A stretch of DNA of 64,000 nt from NCBI RefSeq assembly GCF_000143415.4, contig NW_003314295.1, positions 186,001 through 250,000 on the forward strand, given 5' to 3'. The first letter of the stretch is position 1; every line of letters starts with the position of its first letter. This stretch comes from Selaginella moellendorffii. Its lineage: Eukaryota; Streptophyta; Lycopodiopsida; Selaginellales; Selaginellaceae. A program made the position numbers and the translations under genes. Shown piece by piece: positions 1 to 11,700 of this stretch. The notes beneath the pieces were generated by a model, which was not told the DNA's origin, ran no database searches, and worked only from the letters and a program-made list of their open reading frames with translations.

Positions 1-1
1 A

Positions 2-2424
2 CCATTTGGTTTGTACGAGTTTTTGGTGATGCCGTTTGGTTTGAACAATGCTCCAGCAACTTTCCAGCGGATGATGGATGAGGTCCTTTGCGATATGCCG
101 GAGGTGACTGCTAACTTCATTGATGATGTCTTGATCCACTCGGAGGGGACGTGGGAGGAGCACGTTCGTGATGTTTATAAAGTGTTGGATCAGCTACGCG
201 ACGTTGGTTTAAAGCTGAAGAGGTCAAAGTGCGTGTTTGGGTCCAAGGACACAACTTATCTTGGGTACCGTATTTCTCGTGAGGGTTTGCAAGTTGATCC
301 TGACAAACTTGTGGCTATTCTAAAGTTCCTTACTCCGAAGTGTATGAATGATGTGCAACGCTTTTTGGGTAAGGTGCAGTATCTCGGTCGTTTTGTGGAT
401 CATCTTTCCGATTACACTACACCATTGCGAGCGTTGCTGAAGTCATCAACGTCATCTTTCATCTGGTCTCTGGATTGTGAGAGGCATTCGTGGATCTCAA
501 AGAGCTATTGACGACTCCTCCAGTTTTGGCATATCCTGACTACACTCGACCTTTTATTTTGCGCGTGGATGCTCCTGACATTTGTCTTGGAAGTGTGTTG
601 ATGCAAGAGAGCTCGAGTGTGCCTAGTCAGTGCCATCCCATTGCATACATAAGCCGTACATTACAACCAGCGGAGATGAAGTACTCCACGACGGAGAAGG
701 AGTGTTTAGCAGCAGTCTGGGGTTTCGAGAAACTTCATGCATATCTACATGGTTCTCGGACATTACTTGAAGGTGACCATGCTGCTATTACTTCATTATT
801 GAAGCGGAAGAACCTGGTTGGTCGTACGGCTCGATGGGCTTTGAAACTTCAAATATATGATTTCGATGTTGTTCATCGCCCAGGGAGTTCTATGGCTGAT
901 GCTGATGCCCTTTCTCGAGCTCCTCTTCCTTCTCCACTCACTTATCATGTTTCTGATGAACCTGTTGTTCCAGCATCTGTGGATTTTCTAAATGAGGATT
1001 TTGTGCCATCGGCGGTTGCTGTCCTTGACGTTTAGTGTCCACAGGGCGCAAAGCAAGATCTACCTTCTCTTGATGAGGTTCGCGAGGCTCAAAAGATTGA
1101 GCTGTGGATTCGAAGGCTTCGGGATGGGTTTGAGAATCCTGCATCACTTGCTGATGACTTGCCTTTCCGGCATTTACATTCTCAATATCGTCTTGAAGAT
1201 AGCCTTCTTTATTTTGTGGGGATGGATTCTAATGATCATTTACGGTTGGTGGTGCCTTCGGTGTTTATTCCGCGGTTTCTCCATGCCTACCATGATTCTC
1301 CTGTTCTAGGTGGGCATATGGGACACCGTCGTATCACCGAGAAGCTGCGCAGGTCTTTCTATTGGCCGGAGATGCGACGTGATATTATCCGGTATGTGCG
1401 TAGCTGTGTTTGGTGCCAAGCTCGTAATACTCCCCCTCGTGCTGCGGAAGGACGGTTGGAGTCAATTGCGGTTTCCCGTCCGTTTGAGTTAGTGGCGTTT
1501 GATCTTATGGGACCTTTTCCACGGTCGACTATTGGCAATGAGTATGTTATTATTGCTTCTGAGTACTTGACTCGTTGGGTGGAAGTTGGTGCTCTTGCTA
1601 GTGCCTCTACAACTGCTGTTGGATACTTCCTCCTCAATCGAGTGGTGTTCCAGCATTTTTGTCCAGAGCGGATTCTTTCGGATAATAGTCCCACATTTAT
1701 GGCTGAGGCATTTCATGTTTTGACGTCTCGATTGGGGATATGCCACACTTTCACAAGTGCTTATCATCCACAATCAAACGGTCTAGTGGAACGGCTTGTT
1801 CGGACATTCAAAGGGATGATTGTGAAGTATGTGAACTTTCAACATTCGGATTGGGATGGTTATTTGCTGTCTCTTCGGTATGCATATGTTACAGGGGTGC
1901 AGAGTTCTGTTAGTGCTTTACCATATAAACTCCTATATGGTCATGATCCAATATTACCAACGGAGCTGGGTTTACCTTCGCGATTGCCACGAGCTGCCAA
2001 TGTTAGATCATGGGATTAGTATTTGACGAGCATTCTTCCACTTGTCCGAGCAGAGTCTGCCGAACACTTAGGCCGCGTACAAGTGGGACAACAACGGTGC
2101 TACAACTCCCATCATCATTCACTTGTGGAGTACAAAGTGGATGATTTGGTGTTAGCCCGTTTTCCCCATCTTACGGTATGTGGTTTATTTAAGGGGCTTT
2201 TTGCGCAATGGAAAGGACCATATCGGGTGTTGCGGCAAGTTGGACCACAAGTTTATGAGGTTCGGCATGACGTTCAGCAAGCCGATCCTCCAGAGATTGT
2301 GCATGTGCAACGGCTGAAATGCTTCGTACAAAGGGATCAAGAGGAGTTAATACCACCTACAAATCCACCGATACCTCCTCCTAATGTTCCTCCAGATCCC
2401 GGCCCATTTTCAAGAGAACCCTGA
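2..2424 (+). pseudogene. Broken pol of family A copy 1 (RT, RNase H, integrase)
   Basis: Begins inside reverse transcriptase (MPFGLNNAPATF near 29-64; active-site FIDD near 116-127). RNase H follows (about 550-900), then the integrase zinc finger (HMGHRR...CVWCQ, 1312-1422), the catalytic core (FDLMGPF near 1499; LSDNSPTF near 1675; the SNGLVER stretch near 1774) and a proline-rich tail ending at 2424. The reading frame changes between about 485 and 490 through loss of bases relative to the sister copy. Two TAG stops interrupt the remaining frame, at 1033-1035 and 2017-2019; both are CAG in the sister copy. It cannot encode a full polyprotein by ordinary translation. Confidence 0.9.
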
Positions 2425-2456
2425 TGGTCTTCCATTATCCCGAGAGGAGGGGATGA

Positions 2457-2631
2457 TGTGAGGGCCAAGTGTACGGTTACGATGTCGTATACTAATATTA
2501 GCATAGTGGGATTTTGGTAGCCGTCGGATTGGTTTCAATCTGGACCACTCGCTCTTGTATATAAGCTAGGGTTTTTGGGCTAATTAATATGTACATTTCT
2601 GTATTCCCTTTCCATATTCCAAGCACTCACA
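2457..2631 (+). repeat. 3' LTR, family A
   Basis: 175 bp, beginning TGTGAG and ending CTCACA, so the ends are inverted. It follows a purine tract (about 2441-2456) that would prime plus-strand synthesis. TATATAAG at 2558-2565 is a plausible LTR TATA box. It matches the two LTRs of the element at 37469-42471 in reverse complement. Confidence 0.9.
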
Positions 2632-2899
2632 GTTTCAAATTGGGGGGATTTCAAAAAATAAATTAATGTAGAAAATATAATATATTAATATGTTAATTTT
2701 ATTATTTAATTTAATATTAAATTAATTAGTTTGAGCCAATTTATGACCCATGTAATGAACTTGGCCACAATTCATGTACTTGTAGACAATCCATTTGATT
2801 ATGTTGAATTTATCATGTTTTATTAATTAATAAGTTGACTTAATTATTTAATTTACCTCAAATTAAATAATTTTCTCTAATTAATTAATTTTGCCTCAA
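2632..2899. other. AT-rich spacer, nothing recognised
   Basis: Very AT-rich sequence with runs of TTAATTAA type. No coding potential or clear repeat relationship was seen. Confidence 0.5.
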
Positions 2900-4245
2900 T
2901 TTTAAAAAATTAAAAATATAATAGCATTTTGATCCACATTTTCTTCTATATAACCTAGGGTTTTGGAGTAATATAAATATACATATTATACATAGGAGAT
3001 GAAGGGCAATGTTAGGAGTAATTAGATTTATATTTTTTTTATTTAACTTTTGCATTGTTTAGATTTCTTTTATTCTTGTAAATGTTCCATTTCTTTTTTA
3101 TTGCTCTCTTTCATCAAGAGGTTCATTTAATACCTATTTAACCACTTTCTAAGTTTTCTTTATAATAAAAGGTCTATCCTTTTTTGTATTTCCTTATACG
3201 AATTTAAATTTATCTTTCATTGCTCTGTCTGTTACCATATCTTATTGTCTACATTTGCATCATATGGTGAAGCTAGTTTTCACTCTCTATAACAACAACC
3301 ATATGCATATGTATAGCATAAAACAAATTTAGTTGTGTGATCATAAACTTGAGTTTAAATTGTTACGGATAGTGCTAAATCAAAATTTTATTACATGATT
3401 TTTTCATTTGAATAATAATTTTGCAACTTTCCAGTGGATAATAGATAAGTTTCTCTACAATATGCTAAAAATAACTACTAACATTATTATTGATATTTTG
3501 ATCCACTCAAAAGGGACATAATAGGAGTATATATGTCTATAATATCCAAAAGGTGTTAAATTAATTGTGTCAAATTGATTTGAAACTAAAGTAGTCTAAT
3601 TTCTTGTTTGGATCCCAAGATTTATCTTGGGTATTGCATTTCTCACAAAGACATATAAGTTGATCTTGATAGACTTATAATTGTTTTAAAATTTGATAGT
3701 TAGAATCAATTATAATTTCCCATTTATTTGTGCTAATAGTGTTTTACTTAATAAGGCTTTTTTGTGGTTGACTACTGCTAATCCAACTATTTAACCCATT
3801 AGTAGAAGTTGCATTTGTATTTGTTGTTAGATATTTTTTGTCAAATGGTGTTCCAAAGAGAGTGGATCAAATAATGATCCCACACATATGGTTGAAGCAT
3901 TTTACATCTTAATATCTCAACTAAGGAGACACTACATCATTGTGTGTTAATAATTAATAAAATGATGGTTTCATGGAATAAATCATTATGACCTTCAAAG
4001 GGATGATTGCAAAATATATAAAATTTCAATATTTAAATTGGGATGCTTATTTATTATCTTTCTAGCTTGTATATATATTATAGGTATACTCATAATTTTA
4101 TATTGCTAATATAGTTATTTTATATTTACAATTGCCACAAGTTGATAATGTGAGGTTTTGGGATTAGTATTTAACAAGCATTTTTCCATTGGTCCAAGTG
4201 AAGTTTTTAAACACTTAAACTACATATAAATTTCTATTGTATTTG
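2900..4245 (+). mobile_element. Strongly decayed family A copy (plus strand)
   Basis: Collinear but heavily mutated remnant of family A. The LTR end lies at about 2930-2985 (compare the LTR text around TATATAAGCTAGGG). The leader with GGAGATGAAGGGCA follows near 2996. Gag is mostly missing. Reverse transcriptase lies near 3415-3670 (CAACTTTCCAG...GATCCACTC) and integrase near 3830-4230 (CATATGGTTGAAGCATTT, TTCAAAGGGATGATTG). Most differences from the live copies make it more AT-rich, as expected from old methylated DNA losing C. No open frame survives. Confidence 0.75.
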
Positions 4246-4249
4246 AGTA

Positions 4250-4690
4250 GAAAGTGGTCCAAATTGAATCCAATCCAGTATTTATTAAAGTTTCACTACA
4301 TTCATGATAATATACAATAATATAACTCCTTTCAGAAGGATAGTCAATACTAGAAGAATATAAAGAGAAGGCACTAGTGCATCCATAGATAATATAATTT
4401 ATTCATGATCCTTTTGTAAAGTGCTTTAATTGTTACATATATATAATTTCTGAAAGATTGGTTTCCTGAATGTCATGTTGAATCTTATTAACTTATAACT
4501 CAACTTGTTATAATACTTGATAATCCAAGTGCTTTAATTGTTACATATATATAATTTATGAAAGATTGGTTTCCTGAATGTCATGTTGAATATTATAAAC
4601 TTATAACTCAACTTGTTATAATACTTGATAATCCCTTCCATTGGGCAAAAAACCTTTTAAACAGACTATGTATTATAAGATTGGGAAGAA
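4250..4690 (-). mobile_element. Strongly decayed family A fragment (minus strand) with internal duplication
   Basis: Matches the minus-strand copy at about 37548-37935: an LTR fragment near 4253-4320 (GTGGTCCAAATTGAATCCAA), then the proline-rich tail and the C-terminal part of pol to about 4690. It lies tail to tail with the decayed plus-strand copy that ends just before it. A 107-bp stretch is tandemly duplicated inside it (4421-4527 and 4528-4634). Confidence 0.7.
4421..4634. repeat. 107-bp tandem duplication (2 units)
   Basis: Units begin AGTGCTTTAATTG at 4421 and 4528 and differ at only a few positions, although the surrounding family A fragment is old. The duplication is therefore younger than most of the decay. 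Confidence 0.85.
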
Positions 4691-5330
4691 TGCTATAAGT
4701 TAAATAACAAAATGTTTGAAAACAGATATTACTTTAAAATATTTTATGTGAAGTTAAACTAATTGAATTAAATCTTTAAAATGTTTATAATAACTAGATA
4801 ATAATCCTTATAAGAAACTAATATAATTATCCAGAATTTTATGAATATACACATCTTTAATTTTTAAAGTATATATGGGATTTTGTTAAGCTGTATATAT
4901 AATATTTTGTATATATTGATTTATTTTTACCAAAAAGTGATATAAATATCTCTGAGTTAATTTTAAAGTCAGAAGTATAGTTTATTTTGACAGTTTAAAT
5001 ATTAGATTTATTAATAAATTTCTCTTATAAAAACTTCATTATTAATTTTTATTTTAACAAATTAAAATGTTGAGCAGATCATGAAAATCAACATGTAATT
5101 TATTTCATATGGTATGCATGTACTTTAAAAAGATTTACAAGATTGTTTTTGAACAATGTTTCTATCTTAGTAAGACATCATTAAAAATTTATTTTCATAG
5201 GCCATGAGAGCTGGATTCCTTGCTAGTTAATTAATATATTTTTGAAAAATTATGGTATAAAATTGAACTGGAAACTTTGGCTTGCCGTGTTTTCATTTTT
5301 TAATCATACATTTATATTAGTAAAACAGGG
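4690..5330 (+). repeat. Segmental duplication, arm 1, direct part
   Basis: Similar in direct orientation to 37222-37468 joined to 42472-42870. The second copy is split by a complete family A element; here the site is empty (TATCTCTGAGTTAATTTT near 4948). No gene was seen in it. Confidence 0.85.
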
Positions 5331-5567
5331 TTATAAGCTTTTAGAAGGGGGGAGTTTTTTTTCTGGGGTGGAGAAATTTCCAGGTGAGGCACACATGGAA
5401 CCCCACCCTAACACAAGATATTAGCTTATTCTAAATTCTTATCTAACTAATCCTTAGCACTTCATTGCAGAGAATAGATCTAGTGCAACCTCTCTATTGC
5501 CACACTACAGTTGGGAACTTGAAAATTTAGTTTTGCAATTGTGTGGGAAAATATAATTAAATTATAT
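5331..5567. other. Unassigned AT-rich sequence
   Basis: Joins the two duplicated blocks of arm 1. It has no counterpart I could find in arm 2 and no convincing coding frame. Confidence 0.4.
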
Positions 5568-6070
5568 AGCTACATTACAGAAATTTTCTCCTAGCAAATA
5601 GACTAATGACATTAGCTCTCTTGTGTCAAAGCCTTTTCTTTCTATCTACCAATCTCAAGTGGCAATTATAGAAGCCAGCAATTCCATCTCTAAGATAAAG
5701 AGGGTAATGAGTTGCACTCCATTGCTTTCAAGAACAATATTAGCAAAGATCATTACATGTCTAGGGTGGAAGCTATGGAGTACATGTTGAGCTATGCCCA
5801 AGTAGAAAAAGAGGATGCATGACATTAAGGATGCAAAAGTAGATCCTATGAAGTTTTTGAAACTTTAAATTTGTTTAAATAGAGAACAAAAGAATTCACC
5901 TATCTATACAAAATAGAAGCACTTACAAAGAACATAAACAATTGGAGTTTATGTAAATGCTGCATGGAGGCATTTGCATAGAAGCTACATATGACTGTCA
6001 ATATACTCAAATATGGATCAAACTCCCAATTTTATGTATTTTTGCTCTCAACTAATGTGAATAAACAACC
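5568..6070 (+). repeat. Segmental duplication, arm 1, inverted part (a)
   Basis: Reverse complement of about 36770-37215, for example CATTACATGTCTAGGGTGGA near 5752 against its complement near 37020. Similarity fades after about 6065. Confidence 0.85.
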
Positions 6071-6481
6071 TTACTCCTCAATAGTGTGGCTTGTTCACCT
6101 TTGTATAAAAAAGGGGTGTATTTCTATATTTAGAGCCTACTTATCATTTCTAAAAATACCTAAAACACATTGCTTTATTAAGTAGTATATCTATATACTT
6201 GTTCTACAAATAAAATTGAGATATAAAATGAAAACTCAATCTAATGAGTGGTGCTCATAATGTTAATTCATGCTTATAAACAAAATAAATTACCCCATTA
6301 AAATTACCTTTTCGTCTTCTTCTTTTTAGTATTGTAGTGATTACCACTATATGCTATGCATGCTTGTCTAGTCATTTACAAATTTGATGATGTGTGTAGC
6401 AGCCAGAAGTAAAAGCCACAATCATATAGTCAACTTGCAAGAATTTATAAATGAAAAATACTTTTAAAACTATAGGGAAAA
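6071..6481. other. Unassigned AT-rich sequence
   Basis: No clear coding frame or repeat partner. A short stretch of open frame at 5991-6185 is not supported by anything else. Confidence 0.4.
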
Positions 6482-6830
6482 TGTAATGCATGTGGTTTTG
6501 ACCCTTTATCCTATGGTGATTTACCATAGGAGAACACCAAAAAGTGGAGCCTAAACCCTCTTTATGCCATATGATACATGCCAGATGCAGAACAAAGACA
6601 GACACGCAAGCGGGAGCCTTAGGTTGGTTGGCCATGCTCGACTGACTCACTATCCCTAATATACATTTGGAACCCCCTTATAACCCAGCCACCCCCCCTA
6701 AAGAATACACGCTTTGGGCTTTCACTTTAAGCCTCCCTCAGTATCAGGAGTTAGTATCTGGGACAGGCTTGAAACTTACTAAATATGAAATGGCATTAAA
6801 TTGTGAATTTGGACACGAGACGAGTTTATG
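6482..6830 (-). repeat. Partial LTR, family G (minus)
   Basis: Starts TGTAATGCATGTGG at 6482, which is the reverse complement of the family G LTR 3' end. It keeps the CTTTGGGCTTTCA block near 6713 and the CTTGAAACTTACTAAATATG part near 6768. A middle stretch of about 400 bp is missing relative to the LTR at 34452-35592. It is absent from the matching place in arm 2 of the duplication (near 36340), so it inserted after, or was lost from, one arm. Confidence 0.7.
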
Positions 6831-7200
6831 TGTTGTGAGTGCTTTACATAACCCACAACAGATTTGATAAGAAAAATAGTTATAAAAAAGAATTATAAAA
6901 AAGAAGTTTCTTAAAAGAAGAACACTACAACCCATATAACAAGAGACTAAACTTATACATTTATGTAACAAGAACGTTAATGTGACCTCTAGGTAGGTGT
7001 TCAAATAGCTAAGGCATCTTCTTTCACTATAAAACTTGTGCCAGAAAACCTGTTGCTATCTATACAAGAAAGATCAAAGTTCAAGAGAAGAAAAATAAGA
7101 GATAAAAAAATGAGAAAAAACAAAAAAAGAAAAGCAAGGTGTTTATACATAAATGGATGTTCTCTAACTGGATGTCTGGATTTGGAACCACCACATGCCG
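6831..7200 (+). repeat. Segmental duplication, arm 1, inverted part (b)
   Basis: Reverse complement of about 35953-36340. The inner end includes roughly 30 bp of FtsH4 exon (GGAACCACCACATGCC near 7181) that also appears in the second arm near 35955. Confidence 0.85.
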
Positions 7201-8420
7201 ATCGAACTGACCAGGACGGATAAGCGCCTTGTCGAGAGATTCGGGGAAGTTCGTAGCCGCGATCACTATGATGCCTTCGTTTTGCTTGAAACCGTTCAGC
7301 TCCACCAGCATGTACTGTTGGTCCTTGGGATTTCAGCTCCCACCTATTGCATCAATTTCGTCCATGAAGATTATGCATGGCGAGTGCTTGCGAATAAGTC
7401 CCGCACTCGCCGAGCACCACATCCGACGAACACTTCCTCGAACTCGCTCCCGCTGCAATAGAAAAACGGTACCCCTGCTTCACCAGCAGTTGCCCGAGCC
7501 AGCATCGTCTTTCCAGTCGCTGCATTGCAAGCCATGCTCTACGATGCTTACCTTTGCTGAGGCCCTTATAATGGCCCCAACGCCAGAGAGAAGGAGAAAG
7601 CCCAGAGCCAAGGTTCGAACAGTCCGCCACACTTGAACTCTAAAACCTCCTTCGGACGTGACCATGTGGATTGGCGCACTGGGAGAGCCCAAAATTCCGT
7701 CTTTCGTGGCTGCTCCTACTGCCGGAAATGCCGAAGACATGATCGGTCGCGCCTCAGCTTGAAAACTTCCTAGCGATGCAGTTGCTCCTACACGGTTTAA
7801 AAGAAAAAAGGAGGATCAGATCCGATAAAGAAAGAGTCACAGCGTTTACCTCTTTGCAGCGTTTTCAACAAGGCACTGTCATCGAGCCTATCGACCTTGA
7901 CGAGAGCTTTGAGATACTCGGCCAAAGCACCGGCGCTGTGCTGCGGAAGTGGTCTACTCTCGAACCACCAAATCACTCCCTCGGGATCCACCTTGTTAAG
8001 ATCTCTTAGAAACTTCACTTGTTTCTCCGAGCATCGGGGCCTCCTTCTCTCTCCAGCTCCTCCAGCCTTCTCGAGAAATTGCTTGTGTAGCTCGACATGC
8101 AGCGTCTCTTGAGGCGATTCAACACGATCCCTGCGCCATCCGAAATTCAAGCGTCATTAGCAACGGGAAGAGGACGAGGGAAATCGGATAGAAAAATGCC
8201 TGCATCCAGCTGCTTCAACACAATCGCGCGTCCCAGCCCATACAAGGATGCCGCCGACACCATCTGCTTGGCGGAGGAGCCTCCCTGTGGTCGAAATCCG
8301 CGGGCAATCAGCGCGGGCGCAGCCATAATGGGAGAGAGGAAAGAGAGCGCCATACCTTCTCCAGCAACTGACGCCATGCCATGCCGCCCGAGCTCCCAAA
8401 ATCGATCCTTCACGCGCTAG
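7165..8420 (-). pseudogene. Truncated FtsH4-like mitochondrial AAA protease pseudogene
   Basis: Fragments in gene order on the minus strand. An N-terminal exon (about 8135-7836) encodes KALVKVDRLDDSALLKTLQR, a signature of plant i-AAA FtsH4. Next is a piece with a transmembrane segment (LALGFLLLSGVGAII, about 7600). Then come TGKTMLARA (about 7500), [17 protein letters not shown] (about 7430), Walker B DEIDAIGG (about 7355) and the second region of homology with [12 protein letters not shown] (about 7175). The stretch between the membrane segment and the Walker A lysine is missing, a TGA interrupts after IGGS near 7345, and the whole zinc-protease half is absent because the gene breaks off at about 7165 against repeat DNA. 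The N-terminal targeting region (8150-8420) is only tentatively assigned. The intact family acts in the inner mitochondrial membrane; this copy cannot. Confidence 0.85.
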
Positions 8421-8722
8421 GGCGCCCTGGCAGCCACCGCCTCCGCGAGAAGTCCCCAAACCATCAAGAACACGAGAATACCCAGAGGGTTTCAACCCCT
8501 CCTCCTCGCTCCTCAATTTCGTGGCATATTCTCCCGCGTGAGACCGAATATTCTAAAAGTACACATTAAAAAAAAAAAAAAAACCCAGCCTTTTGGCTGG
8601 TTATATAATACAAAGAAAACTGTACATTCTCTTCATTGTAAAAACTGTTGTGCTAACGTTATGGGGGCAGCACCGAGTTTCTTCGTTCTTTAGAATTTCT
8701 TCCACGAAAACCAGTCGATCGA
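8421..8722. other. Spacer and 3' flank of the ABCG gene
   Basis: Lies between the FtsH4 remnant and the stop codon of the transporter gene. It contains a run of about 18 A near 8565-8583 and presumably the 3' untranslated region of the transporter. No canonical AATAAA was found on the minus strand. Confidence 0.5.
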
Positions 8723-11700
8723 TCATCGGTTCTGGAAGTTGAAAACTTTGATGCAGATGGCGAAGCACACCGCGAAGACGACGACGAGGCCGACGTGAAC
8801 TCCGGCCACGACGCCCAAGAAGTCGTGCCTGAACCCAAAGTTGGACCTCAAGAAGCGCTCCACGGTCGTCTCTTCGCCGTCGGCCCGGAACAACGGCGTG
8901 GTGACATCTCCAAGCTGAGACGTGAAGAGGCCGTAGAGAGACCACGCCGGTGGCGAGGCCCAGTAGTACCACCTCCACCACACTGGAATTGCCTGAGAGA
9001 CACCAAGAAACAAACCAAAGTGTTAAGAAATCGGAAAAGAAATGTGTGGAATTCATGAACTTACGGGTCGAGGGATGATGAAGCCAGAGAACAGGTTCCA
9101 GATTGCGTAGAATGCCGAGGATACGATGGCTGCAATCTGGTCGTTCGGTGTCAGCGCCACCGTCACCATGCCGTAGAGCGTGAAGTAGAGGAACGTCATG
9201 TACAAGAAGAAGAGGAACCACAAGAACTTGGCTGCTGTCCATTCCAGCTGCATCGTCGCGTACACAACGAGTCCATACGAGAAGGCTTGCACGAACACGT
9301 AGGGAATCTCGATCAGGACCTGGACGCACAGAGTTTTCCTTGATGAGTCAAACGAAATCTGAAGAGTCGGATGTATGCCTTACCTGAGCAAAAGCATATG
9401 GAAGGGGAGAGTACATTCCAGCGGCTCTTTCTCGATAGTAGACCGTTCGCTCAATAGCAACGACCGGCTGCACTCCTGATGAATTGCTGAACCCAATGAA
9501 GAGCACAGCAGCGTATATAGATCCCATCAGATTAAAGAGGTCTTGTTCTCGTGATCTGCTCACGAGAGAAAGGCAGGAGTCAGAACCAACGCTCGATTGA
9601 ACTAGGCAACGTTTACCTTTTGGAGCCGATGTCCCAAAACATTGTGCCAAATATTATCGCGACAACCAAGGTGAAGAACATGCGAACCAGAACGTAGTAT
9701 GGATTTTTCCAGTATGACTGATGTTGTTTCCACAAGCATCCCATGACCTGTCCGAGGAACGACAGAGGGTATTGCGTTGGAAACCATATGTCCTCCGTGC
9801 CGGGAACCGGAGTGCTCAGCTGAGTAATAATAGCTTCATTGTGCCTAGACACACCAGTGGTTTAGCCAAGAAAGAGATAAGGGTCAAGTGTGCTTACTGG
9901 TAGACTGGAGAAGTTTTATAGATGTCCGCAAAATCTACTCCCAGACGACTCTCCACGTCTGCAGCGGTAACCTCTAACATCCATGTAGCTGGATTGTATC
10001 CTTCTCTTATGTTAGGAACACCGCTAATACCCTGGGGAAATTAATCCATATAAATCATCTCAAGTCTGCAAGAACAAAGCAAGCGACTTACCTGGAAGTA
10101 TTCAACAAGTTTGTGCGAGTTCTTTCCCAAGGAACCTGCGTAGATAACGCGCCCTCCGCGTTTCATCAACAGAAGCTGGAGAAAGCAGGCAGGTTTTCAA
10201 GAGAGTTTGCAAGGTAATAATCGCGTACCTCATCGAAGGCCTCAAAAATGTCAATGCTAGGCTGATGAATGGTGCAGACGACAGTGCGACCGGTGTCGAC
10301 AGTGTTCCGGACCGTTCTCATGACAATTGCTGCCGCTCGTGCATCCAGTCCGGAAGTTGGCTCGTCCATGAAAATAATTGAAGGATTTGCAACGAGCTCC
10401 ACGGCAATTGTCAGTCGTTTCCGCTGCTCGGTCGAAAGTCCATCAACTCCAGGGAGACCAACCAACGCATCCCGGAGAGGGTTAAGCTCTACAAGCTCCA
10501 TAACTTCTTCCACAAACATCTGTTCCAAAACTCACCTTAGAAAACTTGACTACGAAAAACATCTCTCTCCTTACCTTTTTCGTCCCCTTATCAATGTCAT
10601 CCGATAGTCGGAGCCAAGCAGAATAAACCAGTGACTCGTACACTGTAACGTTGGGTGAATGAATGTCAGTTTGTTCGCAATAACCCGAAATCCTAGCAAA
10701 AGTAGCCTGGTTTTTGGGATAGCCGGAGATGCGAATGTCGCCTTCAATGTAGCCACCAGTTTTACGCCCGGCTAAAACATCCATGAGAGTTGTCTTTCCA
10801 GCACCGCTTACACCGACAAGAGCCGTGAGAACTCCAGGCCTGAAGCTACTGCTTACGTCGTGCAGCAACTGTAATCTATTTTCTGTCACGCCTTGTTGCT
10901 TCATTTCCTGTTACAAGTACATTAGAACTCAATATCCTACAAAGGAAATGCGTAAAAGCATACCGCGGGCATGTCAACGTAGTAGTTAACATGATTGAAT
11001 GACATTGCTAAAGGTTGAAACGGGAGTATCATTCCCCTTTTAGAATCGGCACCCATTCGACCAGACGTAAGCTCCAAATCTCCTGGCATTCGATGTTAGA
11101 CCATATAATGAAATTTGTGATGGCGCCATTACCTGCATTAGAAGATCTGCCGGATCGCTTTGATTTTGCATGCACTGATCTTTCTGAGACTTCGCCGGTA
11201 CGATTCATGTTCTGCTCTTCTAGTATTTCCTCAGACACTACGGCCTGCGGTTTCCCAGGAGCTGTTTGAATATAAAAAATGAGTACCTACATGGAGAAAA
11301 GAAATAGATTCCTACGTACCGCTGAAGTAAGCGAGTGCCAAAGTGAAAACAACGTTGAAGAGAATGGCATAAGCCAACTGAGCACCAGTTCCAAGCCAAT
11401 ACCAGTTTTTATTGGGGAGCAGGCCTCGAGACTCTAGAACTTGGTTGCCAACGGTGGTGGTCTGATTGGCATTTTCGAGAATCTGCCATCTTGATGCACT
11501 GAACTCGTTCACGGCAAGCGCATTCTGTGCGTACATCATGGGCGACGACCAATATCCCCAAATCCACCAAGGTTCAACGTCCTCTGGAAATTAAAGACCA
11601 TTATAAGTTGTGCTACCTGAGTATAGTCAATGGATTACCTCTAGAAAGAAGAAAACCACCGAGGACAAGAACTATCAGCAGCGTGAAAGAGCCGAAGGTG

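Larger units (their letters stand above)
1..2631 (+). mobile_element. Ty3/gypsy element, family A copy 1 (5' end outside window)
   Basis: The 3' half of an LTR retrotransposon: reverse transcriptase, RNase H, integrase, a purine-rich tract just before 2457, and a 175-bp 3' LTR. It is closely similar along its whole length to the complete minus-strand copy at 37469-42471, which fixes its borders. The domain order RT-RNase H-integrase marks Ty3/gypsy (Metaviridae-like) rather than Ty1/copia. No chromodomain is visible at the C-terminus. The left end, with 5' LTR, gag and protease, lies beyond the window. Confidence 0.93.

Noticed and set aside
7776-8569. Plus-strand frames over the FtsH4 remnant
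   Set aside because: Shadows of the minus-strand coding pieces, which match FtsH4 in order.
8565-8583. A-run that could mark a processed pseudogene tail
   Set aside because: The FtsH4 remnant is on the opposite strand and keeps intron-like borders, so the run is not its tail.
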